Origin: Lachnospiraceae bacterium
Lineage (GTDB): Bacteria; Bacillota; Clostridia; Lachnospirales; Lachnospiraceae
DNA: 64,000 bases
Reading direction: 5' to 3'
Assembly: GCA_910576125.1 (NCBI GenBank)
Contig: CAJTHM010000020.1
Coordinates: 1 to 64,000, forward strand
The first letter of the stretch is position 1; every line of letters begins with the position of its first letter. A program made the translations under genes and the position numbers. This document shows positions 25,033 through 31,507 of this stretch, piece after piece. A model generated the notes under the pieces. The model searched no databases. It saw only the letters and a list, made by a program, of their open reading frames with translations, and was not told the origin of the DNA.

Positions 25033-26613
25033 TTAAAGTTCCATATCCTGTTGTCTGTGTTTCGTCTGCGTCGGGGCGGTTCTTTGTGCTTTTTTCTCGT
25101 CTGCCTTATCCTGCAAGACTTCCTTGATAGGCTGCTTCTTGGGCGGCTCTTTGCTTTCCTCTGTGCCGGGTGTGGCTTTCCGTACCCAGTAGCGGATGTC
25201 CCGCAGCTTCTTCAAATCCTCCTGTACCTCGGTCAGCGGTACTTTCAGCTCTGCGATTTCGCTAAGAAGCGTTTCCTGCTCCTGTTGCAGCTCATTTTTC
25301 GTTTTATCCTTATCGTCCGGGTGCTTGGCAAGATAGGCGGCGGCTTTCGCATATCGGGCAACCTCCGGGTGTTCCTGTTTGAATTTCTCCTTTGTTTTCT
25401 TGAAAAATATCTTCTGGTACTTCTCATAGACAGGCTTACATTCCTTGCAGTCTGTCCGGCTGGCAAGAATCCCATCAATCACTTTGCTGCGGGCTTCCTT
25501 TGGCTTCATCTGACTGCGGTAATCGGCGGCTGATTTCCTGGAAGATTCCAGAAACGCTTCTAAGTCCTCCACAGTGGAAAGCCCCTTTTGCCGGAGATAG
25601 GACAGGGCTTCGCTGACTGCCTTTAAGTCCTGTGAAGTCCCCCGGTTCTGTCCAGCCCTTGTCCAGTCCTTCCGTTCTTCCTTTCGTATCTCCATATACT
25701 TCATCAGCAGATTGGGAAGAAGTGTTGCCTCCTCCGCCGCCTTTTGTGCAAGCAGCTCTTTCCGTTTTTCTCCCAGCTCGGTAATCCAGCCTTTGAGGTT
25801 TTGGATAAGCTGCCGGATAGACTTCATCAGATTGTTGGCGGCTTTGATTTCCCGGTTCAGGCTGCCGATATTCGTCTGAATACCACGCTTTTCCATCTGA
25901 CGGACAGCAGCCCCCTCATGGACAGTAGGGATAATATCAAGCCCCTGTCTGGCATAGGAACGCAAGTCCACACGCTCCGGGCGGTCATTGGCTTCCAGAT
26001 AGCGGTTCTGGATGACCTCCCATTCATGCCGCCAGATTTCGCAATACTTCTGGTCGTTCCAGTCCACCGTATCCTCCTTGTGGCTTTTCCACCTGCCAGA
26101 CGGAAGTTTGATCCGTTCCCCGTTTTCGTCAAGGTCATAAACTTTGCGGCTCTTGGGAAGCCATTTCCCATGTTCGTCCATTGCCCGCATGGTCAGCAGG
26201 ACATGGGCGTGGGGATTATGTCCCGGCGGATGGGGGTCATGGATAGCAAAATCAGCAATCATGCCTTTGGAAACAAACTGCTTCTGGCAAAACTCCCGGA
26301 CAAGGACAGCGTACTGGTCGGGCGGTATTTCTCTGGGGATGGTAAGCACCCACCGCCTTGCAAGCTGAGAGTTCCATTGCTTCTCCACCGCTTCGGCGGC
26401 GTTCCATAAGGTATTGCGGTCTGCATATTCCTGTGGGGCATTTGCCGGGAGCAGGATTTCATTGTGGACGATACCACGCTTTTCTGGGTAGTGCTTCACT
26501 TGCTGGTCGTATTCACAGAACAGCTTTTCGCCACTCTGGTAAGCAGCGGCGGCAACCGCAGACTGCCGCTGGCTGCGCTGAACAATCGTGATTTCGTTGT
26601 GTGGACAGGGCAT
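25033..26613 (-). CDS. MobQ (MobA/MobL) relaxase of element A
   Basis: A 526-residue relaxase that would nick oriT and lead the strand into a recipient. The N-terminal domain contains motif I around SAVAAAAYQSG (residues 18-28) and the metal-binding HNPHAHVLLT motif near 130. The C-terminal half is a long charged coiled coil typical of the MobA/MobL family. AAAGGAGG precedes the ATG. The matching oriT is at 27924-27956, but AT-rich cargo (lspA, tfoX) lies between oriT and this gene. The element has no coupling protein and would rely on a host ICE. Confidence 0.93.
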   Translation of the reverse strand: MPCPHNEITIVQRSQRQSAVAAAAYQSGEKLFCEYDQQVKHYPEKRGIVHNEILLPANAPQEYADRNTLWNAAEAVEKQWNSQLARRWVLTIPREIPPDQYAVLVREFCQKQFVSKGMIADFAIHDPHPPGHNPHAHVLLTMRAMDEHGKWLPKSRKVYDLDENGERIKLPSGRWKSHKEDTVDWNDQKYCEIWRHEWEVIQNRYLEANDRPERVDLRSYARQGLDIIPTVHEGAAVRQMEKRGIQTNIGSLNREIKAANNLMKSIRQLIQNLKGWITELGEKRKELLAQKAAEEATLLPNLLMKYMEIRKEERKDWTRAGQNRGTSQDLKAVSEALSYLRQKGLSTVEDLEAFLESSRKSAADYRSQMKPKEARSKVIDGILASRTDCKECKPVYEKYQKIFFKKTKEKFKQEHPEVARYAKAAAYLAKHPDDKDKTKNELQQEQETLLSEIAELKVPLTEVQEDLKKLRDIRYWVRKATPGTEESKEPPKKQPIKEVLQDKADEKKAQRTAPTQTKHRQQDMEL

Positions 26614-26670
26614 TTCGTGTCCCTCCTTTCGGTAATTGGTGGATGGGGTGGCGTTTTACCACCTCATTTG

Positions 26671-26740
26671 GGGCAGAAAAAAAGCAGGAGACCTTTTCAG
26701 ATTTCCTGCTCGGTGTGCCGCTGTGTGGGCGGCGGGTATT
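26671..26740. repeat. hairpin-containing repeat shared with element B
   Basis: About 70 bases with a stem AGCAGGA/TCCTGCT, followed by GGTGTGCCGCTGTG and GGGCGGCGG. A closely similar sequence is at 38357-38426 in element B. It may be a terminator and is a potential site for recombination between elements. Confidence 0.6.
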
Positions 26741-26798
26741 TAGTTGTAAAAGTTCGGGGCAAGTTGACCCGATGTATAAGAAATAATAAACCAGAAGT

Positions 26799-27317
26799 TT
26801 ACAAGCTAAATTTGTTACAACAAAAATGTAAATACTCTTTAACCGATATTTCTTTGCTATTCAAAATTCCAATAGCAACAAATATAACTTCTGCAACTGT
26901 AAGATAGCAGTCTTTCAAATCAAAAATAAAAAGGGTAGGTATCTGCAAAAAATCTAAACTTCCACCCCAAAACAGCTTATCAATCAAGCTACATAAACAT
27001 CCCGATATGCCACAAATCATTATTATTTTTACCCAAAAACTTATATGTGCTCTTTTTGCCTGATATAGCATATATCCTGAAAAAAAGAGGAACAAAACAA
27101 ACACATTCAATAAAATGGTAACAAACGGACTTGATAATAATTCGAAGAAATTTCCAGCATAAGATAAACGAGTATTTAGTTCTGGATTAAATCTTAAAAC
27201 TTTGGCTATTATATCAAATTCGCATTTCATAAATACTTTTGAAATTACTATTTTAACCGTCTGGTCAATTAAAACCAATAATGCCACAGGTATAATAAAC
27301 GGCTTAAACTTTTCCAT
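26799..27317 (-). CDS. lspA: signal peptidase II-like protein (cargo)
   Basis: A 172-residue membrane protein with four hydrophobic helices. It carries the two aspartate motifs of lipoprotein signal peptidase: CSLIDKLFWGGSLDF (first catalytic Asp region) and FDLKDCYLTVAE (second). The family cleaves lipoprotein signal peptides at the membrane. GAGGAAG precedes the ATG at 27317. The gene is much more AT-rich than the surrounding mobilization genes, so it was probably acquired as cargo. A second LspA could alter lipoprotein processing or give tolerance to LspA inhibitors such as globomycin; that role is inference. Confidence 0.82.
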   Translation of the reverse strand: MEKFKPFIIPVALLVLIDQTVKIVISKVFMKCEFDIIAKVLRFNPELNTRLSYAGNFFELLSSPFVTILLNVFVLFLFFSGYMLYQAKRAHISFWVKIIMICGISGCLCSLIDKLFWGGSLDFLQIPTLFIFDLKDCYLTVAEVIFVAIGILNSKEISVKEYLHFCCNKFSL

Positions 27318-27348
27318 CAGTAACACTTCCTCTCAAATTATTATTTTA

Positions 27349-27669
27349 TTATTTCTTCTTTTTCGATTTAGGGGTAGGCAATTCCTCATACATAGCATTA
27401 AACAATCCTGTCAAAAACTCTTTATTATCAACTTCATCTACCAACAACATTTCTTTTGCTCCCTCGTAAGGTAACTCATACGAAACCGTTGGCATATAAC
27501 TTATTGCTGATTTTACTGGTTTAACAAGTAATCTATCATCATAGATACCGCCTACAATCTTACCACGATAATAAATGACAAATTCGCCCATCATAGCTCG
27601 ATAGGTAATTTCATTCAAGCCAGATAACTGACCTAAAATAAATTCTAAATATTCTTTGCTGGATGCCAT
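27349..27669 (-). CDS. TfoX N-terminal-domain protein (cargo)
   Basis: A 106-residue protein of the TfoX/Sxy N-terminal domain type: EITYRAMMGEFVIYYRGKIVGGIYDDRLLVKPV is the family core (residues about 20-52). A Lys-rich tail ends the protein. Single-domain members are common in Firmicutes and not linked to competence there. AT-rich like lspA and 31 bases from it, so the two probably arrived together and are cotranscribed. Role in this element unknown. Confidence 0.8.
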   Translation of the reverse strand: MASSKEYLEFILGQLSGLNEITYRAMMGEFVIYYRGKIVGGIYDDRLLVKPVKSAISYMPTVSYELPYEGAKEMLLVDEVDNKEFLTGLFNAMYEELPTPKSKKKK

Positions 27670-27829
27670 AACTTTACCTCAATTTCTAAATTTATTACTG
27701 ACTTCATTATACTTTATTGCTTATCGAAAAGATAGCATATTTTATGAAACTTGTCGGCTGGGAACAGTTTGCATTGCAAGGTGTCCCCAGATGGCAAGTC
27801 CACAAAAGGGTAGCTGGCGGCAGCCAGCG

Positions 27830-27960
27830 CAGGGGAAGCGTAGCGTCCCCTGTTTGATTTGGAGCAGACCTTGACTGCGGAAAATCACAGCCCTCCGGCG
27901 AGGAGCCTTCGGAGAACGCAATGCACCAACCTCTGGGTGGTGTATAATTGCGTCCTTAGT
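27830..27960 (+). other. oriT: MobQ-type origin of transfer of element A
   Basis: A hairpin (ACCAAC/GGGTGGT at about 27925-27942) lies just before TAATTGCGTCCT (27945-27956), which resembles the RSF1010/MobQ nick core TAAGTGCGCCCT. Smaller GC-rich hairpins precede it. The DUF3847 gene follows immediately, exactly as at the ICE oriT (61284-61311). Confidence 0.72.
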
Positions 27961-27972
27961 AAACTAAGGGGT

Positions 27973-28260
27973 TTACGGCTTCTCTCGTTCCAGAAGTTTT
28001 TTCAATAGTTCCTGCGTGTCCTGCCTGTGAAAAATGAGTTTCAACAACAGCATGACATCATCATCGGTCAGGCGTTCCGGCTCTTGCAGATAACTTTCCA
28101 GCATGCCGCCACGAGTACAGAGCCGGTGTGTCCGTTCCTTTCGGGTAAGCTGCTTTAACTGGTGCTGCAATGCCTTTTCATCATTGATGGCTTTCCGCAG
28201 TTTCTTTTCGCTTTTTTCCAGCTCCCGGTTGAGCTTTTCCAGCTTTGAGGTATCAGGCAA
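27973..28260 (-). CDS. DUF3847 family protein, likely relaxosome accessory (element A)
   Basis: A 95-residue charged protein with an N-terminal coiled coil (KLEKLNRELEKSEKKLRKAI) and a conserved centre RKERTHRLCTRGGMLESYL. The DUF3847 family has no assigned function, but it sits beside oriT here and again at 61326-61607, where the RARTRRLIEHGAVLESI block is equivalent. A MobC-like role in opening or binding oriT is plausible from position. It overlaps the upstream winged-helix gene by 8 bases. Confidence 0.75.
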   Translation of the reverse strand: MPDTSKLEKLNRELEKSEKKLRKAINDEKALQHQLKQLTRKERTHRLCTRGGMLESYLQEPERLTDDDVMLLLKLIFHRQDTQELLKKLLEREKP

Positions 28261-28594
28261 GGGCAGCGTCCTCCTTTCCCGGTATCAGCACATAAATCCG
28301 GTTTGGTTCTCCCACGCCCTGACGCACCCGCATGATAAGTCCGGCGGTTTCCAGTTCATTCAGAGAACGCTTGACCGTCATGGGGCTGCGGGACAGGACA
28401 GTGGCAATGGCTGTGACAGGGAAGCAGACAAACAGGATTCCGTTCTCGTCCTCCTGCCCTTTGGATAGCATAGCGTCCAGCATCCGGCAGTACATGACCT
28501 TTGCGGTGCTGCTGACTGGAAATCCTGTCAACGCTCTGGGAAATGGCATACAGGGCGGCAATGGTGTGTCTATCGTCATAAATTCAAAATTCAT
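28253..28594 (-). CDS. winged-helix protein resembling replication initiator N-terminus
   Basis: A 113-residue protein whose middle resembles the winged-helix domain of RepA_N/replisome-organizer type initiators: FPRALTGFPVSSTAKVMYCRMLDAM, then an ENG.LFVCFPVTAIA segment and a SRSPMTVKRSLNELETAGLI helix-turn-helix. These small proteins occur beside DUF3847 in mobilizable elements of Clostridia. It could bind oriT or an origin, or regulate the mob genes. ATG overlaps the stop of the zinc-finger gene (TGA/ATG). Confidence 0.65.
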   Translation of the reverse strand: MNFEFMTIDTPLPPCMPFPRALTGFPVSSTAKVMYCRMLDAMLSKGQEDENGILFVCFPVTAIATVLSRSPMTVKRSLNELETAGLIMRVRQGVGEPNRIYVLIPGKEDAALA

Positions 28595-28779
28595 TCGGTG
28601 TGTTCCTCCTTTTTCTTGGCTCGTTTGGATAAATAACGGGGGCAGTCAACCACAACCGCCCGGAAGCTCTGCCTGCACCCATGCTGGCATTTCCGGCATA
28701 ATTCGTTGTAAGTGACACGCCCCCGGTCATTGAGGTAAAAGGAAAGCTCATGCTTCCTCTTTTTGCTCATTCTCGGCAT
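28591..28779 (-). CDS. small cysteine-containing protein
   Basis: A 62-residue basic protein with a CRKCQHGCRQSF segment that could bind one zinc ion, and a Lys-rich C-terminus (RAKKKEEH). No family name is recognised, though such proteins are frequent in this position. Its stop overlaps the next start by four bases, so it is the first gene of the 28779-to-27973 operon. A DNA-binding helper is possible. Confidence 0.6.
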   Translation of the reverse strand: MPRMSKKRKHELSFYLNDRGRVTYNELCRKCQHGCRQSFRAVVVDCPRYLSKRAKKKEEHTE

Positions 28780-29186
28780 ATTGCGCTTCCTCCCGTTTTC
28801 GTGTATAGTTTCGGGGCGATTTTCGGCAAAATTACGGTCATAGAGCCGCCTAAAATCTCCCGAAGTATCAGCGATAGGGTAGACTATCCCCCTATCAGAT
28901 TGTCGTGTTTCGGTATCATTTCGGTGTCAGTCCGCCAGTTCTCCCCGGTGTCGTTCCTCCCCTGAATCTCACAGCGGCGTATCGCTCCCTTTGGTACGCT
29001 CGTTTCGGTCAGGGTTCCTCCACATCCCTGCCAAAAGTCATGGCGCTACATCGCCGGGGAAGCATATCCCACACAGGCTGGTCATTCGATTGGAATAATC
29101 CATCGATGAACTACCTGTATCATAGAACATTTTTGTGCCCTGTGCCGTATGTCCACAAAGTAGGAATTAGGGGTAAAAAGCGGAAA
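28780..29186. other. divergent intergenic region of element A
   Basis: About 400 bases between the divergent mob-side operon and the XRE regulator. It contains a short inverted repeat (GATAGGGTAGAC near 28871, then CCCCCTATC) and must hold promoters in both directions. I see no gene in it. Confidence 0.4.
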
Positions 29187-29216
29187 TTTCCACGATTGCG
29201 GAAAGTGTGATATAAT
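29187..29216 (+). promoter_or_regulatory. promoter and candidate XRE operator of element A
   Basis: The imperfect palindrome TTTCCACGATTGCGGAAA (29187-29204) precedes a perfect TATAAT (29211-29216) by six bases and so covers the -35 region. The same operator form occurs at 54082-54099 in front of the homologous regulator in element C, implying autoregulation. Confidence 0.7.
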
Positions 29217-29262
29217 CCAGATAAGCGGCAGCAATCAAACCGCCGGAAAGGAGCGTGCGCCC

Positions 29263-30069
29263 ATGAAAGGAGCAACAAGCATACAGGAACGCCTTTGGGA
29301 ACTCCGCAAGGACAAAGGCTTAAATCTGGAAGAATTATCAAAGCTGACGGGCATTTCCAAATCAGCTCTTGGAAATTATGAAAAAGAAGATTATAAGGAA
29401 ATCAATCATGGCAACCTTATCACGCTGGCAGACTTCTATGGGGTTTCCGTTGATTATCTACTGTGCCGGACAGAGAACCGGGAGCAGATCAACACGCCAC
29501 TAACGGAGCTGCATTTGAATGATGAAATGGTGGCACTTCTGAAAAGCGGTCGGATTAACAACCGCCTGCTCTGCGAACTTGCCACCCATAAGGACTTTAT
29601 CAAGTTTCTTGCGGACATTGAGATTTATGTGGATGGGATTGCCACCATGCAGATTCAAAATCTCAACGCTCTTGTCGATACCGTCCGGCATGAAATCATT
29701 GAACGGTATCGCCCTGGCGAAGATGACCCGCATTTGAAAGTGCTGCAAGCCGCCCATATCAGCGATGATGAATATTTCAGTCACATGGTTCTGGATGACC
29801 TCAACCTCATTATCCGGGATATTCGGGAAGCTCACAAAAAAGACAGCGAAAGTGCTCCCCAGACCACCGTTGCCGATGAACTGAAAGAAAATCTGGAAGC
29901 GGTCGAAAATTTCAAGGGCAGCCGGGATGAAAAGCTGGTTGTTCTTTACTGCAAGCAGCTCGGTATCAACTATAAAAATCTGTCAGACGAAGAATTTCGC
30001 TGGCTGATTCGGATTCTCAAAAAATCAAAGAAAATGGGAACGCCTATCAGCCAGAGGAAAAAACGGTAA
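29263..30069 (+). CDS. XRE-family regulator of element A
   Basis: A 268-residue regulator with an N-terminal helix-turn-helix (residues 8-65: LRKDKGLNLEELSKLTGISKS, then NYEK). A large C-terminal domain of unknown fold contains LTELHLNDEMVALLKSGRINNRLLCEL, a block also found in the homologue at 54149-55006. This larger class resembles regulators that control excision or mobilization. AAAGGAG precedes the ATG. It is the only leading-strand gene in element A and is divergent from the mob-side operon, with a likely self-operator in its promoter. Confidence 0.85.
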   Translation: MKGATSIQERLWELRKDKGLNLEELSKLTGISKSALGNYEKEDYKEINHGNLITLADFYGVSVDYLLCRTENREQINTPLTELHLNDEMVALLKSGRINNRLLCELATHKDFIKFLADIEIYVDGIATMQIQNLNALVDTVRHEIIERYRPGEDDPHLKVLQAAHISDDEYFSHMVLDDLNLIIRDIREAHKKDSESAPQTTVADELKENLEAVENFKGSRDEKLVVLYCKQLGINYKNLSDEEFRWLIRILKKSKKMGTPISQRKKR

Positions 30070-30158
30070 AGAAAAAACTGCTGTTGCATGGTTTGTTGGC
30101 TCCCATGTAGCAGCGGTTTATGCTGTGGTTATTCAATTAAAATTTCAAAGTGACAAAC

Positions 30159-30584
30159 TTAAACTTCTTCAACATCAATAACATTATATCCTCTTTGCTT
30201 TAATGCCTTCGCAAAAAATCCCATTCCAGAAATTAGTTTTCCAGTAAAGCTACCATCGTATATTTGATTTACACCACAAGTAGGACTTCTGGATTGTAAT
30301 ATAACCAAATCAATATCTTCATTTTGAATTTTTGATAATGCCATTGACACTGCTTTATTATATTCAGAATTAACATCATTTCCATTTTCATCTACTACAA
30401 TCCCATTCACAATTTCTGCACAAGGTCTAGGAATTTTCATGCCAGCTAATATTTCTGGGCAAATAGAAATAACTTCTTTATCCTTTAAGAAATTGATAAC
30501 TGCTAAATTTTTATTGTTTTTTCCGTTATATTTACAGTTTGTTCCCATAATACAGGCACTAACTAATACCTTCATATTTATCAC
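30159..30584 (-). CDS. DUF523 family protein (cargo)
   Basis: A 141-residue protein of the DUF523 family: VLVSACIMGTNCKYNG at the start, ICPEILAGMKIPRPCAEI near 40-57 and VILQSRSPTCG near 92-102, with conserved cysteines in each block. Its biochemical role is unknown; the cysteine pattern suggests metal or nucleic acid-modification chemistry. It is AT-rich compared with the element backbone and convergent with the XRE gene, so it is probably acquired cargo. Confidence 0.85.
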   Translation of the reverse strand: MINMKVLVSACIMGTNCKYNGKNNKNLAVINFLKDKEVISICPEILAGMKIPRPCAEIVNGIVVDENGNDVNSEYNKAVSMALSKIQNEDIDLVILQSRSPTCGVNQIYDGSFTGKLISGMGFFAKALKQRGYNVIDVEEV

Positions 30585-30624
30585 CCCAAATCAAATTTAT
30601 TTACATAATCATTCTACCACACCG

Positions 30625-31002
30625 TTATGAATAAATCATCTCATGCAAAACAATTTCTTCTGCCCGGTTATGGATGTTATTACATCGTTGTACCCATTCC
30701 ATTTGACAGGTACGCTTTAATTCCTCTGTCACGCCCTCGGTAGCTTTCAGCTGTTCCATGATAGTGTCTAACCGTTCCTGTGCCTGTTCGTTCAGGTCTG
30801 CAAGATATGTCCACAATTCTCCGGTCAGTATCAATGTGTTCAATCTGGCTGGGTGGGCTTCTCTTAAATATTCCCGGTGTATCCGTCCGTACTTTCCGAT
30901 AGGGCGGTGTTCCTCCGGCAGCTTCAAATCCGGGATATAGTAATCTCCAACAAGGATATAATCAATTCCGTTTTCCGTTATTCTTGGTTTCAATTCGCTC
31001 AT
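30625..31002 (-). CDS. TnpV-like protein (element A)
   Basis: A 125-residue helical protein of the family called TnpV in clostridial transposons. It shows YILVGDYYIPDL, a KYGRIHREYL segment and EGVTEELKRTCQMEWVQRCN followed by NRAEEIVLHE. Homologues lie at 55125-55508 in element C and in an alternative frame at 6757-7113. The function is unknown, but it accompanies large serine recombinases. It starts within the end of the small XRE gene (41-base overlap), so both are probably coexpressed near the element's right end. Confidence 0.85.
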   Translation of the reverse strand: MSELKPRITENGIDYILVGDYYIPDLKLPEEHRPIGKYGRIHREYLREAHPARLNTLILTGELWTYLADLNEQAQERLDTIMEQLKATEGVTEELKRTCQMEWVQRCNNIHNRAEEIVLHEMIYS

Positions 31003-31234
31003 GTTCCTTACCTCCTGTGGAAGCAGGCTCGTCTGGTACTAACTCAATCACATCGGTAATCTCACAATTCAGCGTTTCGCAGATACGGGCTAATGTATCC
31101 ATACTGATGTGCTTTCCCTCTTTACTCATGTTGGCAATCATATTTGTTGTCATACCAGCGGCAAGCCTTAAATCCTCTTTTCTCATATTACGTTCTAACA
31201 GTGTGTGCCAGAGTGGTTTATAGCTGATGTGCAT
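30962..31234 (-). CDS. small XRE-family regulator (element A)
   Basis: A 90-residue Cro/CI-type regulator that is mostly helix-turn-helix: MHISYKPLWHTLLERNMRKEDLRLAAGMTTNMIANMSKEG, then SMDTLARICETLNCEITDV. I chose the ATG at 31234, preceded by AGGAAA; the longer frame upstream lacks a ribosome site. It is the first gene at the right end of element A and overlaps TnpV, so it may control that pair. This compact YozG-like class is very common on mobile elements. Confidence 0.8.
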   Translation of the reverse strand: MHISYKPLWHTLLERNMRKEDLRLAAGMTTNMIANMSKEGKHISMDTLARICETLNCEITDVIELVPDEPASTGGKEHERIETKNNGKRN

Positions 31235-31391
31235 ATTGTTTTCCTGCCTTTCTACCCATACCACCGGGGCGGCTGCCCCGGCAGGAACTTTTCTCTTATT
31301 ATAACACCAATCTTGTGTAATCACAATTTATTCTTGTATCTTGCCGCTGATACCGTCTGGATTGTGCTTTTCCTTTCTTTTTGTTCCCTTT

Positions 31392-31397
31392 AATTAG
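31392..31397. repeat. right boundary repeat of element A (AATTAG)
   Basis: Matches 20818-20823. On the minus strand it reads CTAATT directly after the Maff2 codons for FMA. Confidence 0.55.
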
Positions 31398-31428
31398 CCA
31401 TGAACTGCTTGATGCCCTGTGATTTTGC
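31398..31428 (-). pseudogene. internal Maff2 fragment between elements A and B
   Basis: Only 31 bases, reading K-S-Q-G-I-K-Q-F-M on the minus strand, the segment that follows the N-terminal Maff2 piece. It marks the seam between A and B. When joined to 43638-43763 across the GC core it restores the family sequence PGANAKSQGIKQ in frame. Confidence 0.85.
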
Positions 31429-31436
31429 TCATGTGA
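31427..31436. repeat. attL: left attachment junction of element B
   Basis: GC core (31427-31428) followed by TCATGTGA inside the element. Together with 43630-43637 it defines the recombination site. Confidence 0.8.
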
Positions 31437-31507
31437 GATAAAGAAGTAAAAGAAGTGTAAAAAATTTTGCCGTTCCCTGTCCGGCTGACTGCCGGACGGG
31501 TCGGGCT

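Larger units (their letters stand above)
20824..31397. mobile_element. element A: integrative mobilizable element in Maff2
   Basis: About 10.6 kb bounded by AATTAG at 20818-20823 and again at 31392-31397. It carries at its left end a large serine recombinase, then a small gene, VapE helicase, CHC2 primase, MobQ relaxase, lspA and tfoX cargo, oriT, DUF3847, an initiator-like winged helix, an XRE regulator, DUF523, TnpV and a small XRE. Both flanks are Maff2 codons, but they overlap by about six codons with different DNA sequence, so the exact ends are less certain than for B and C. Confidence 0.75.
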
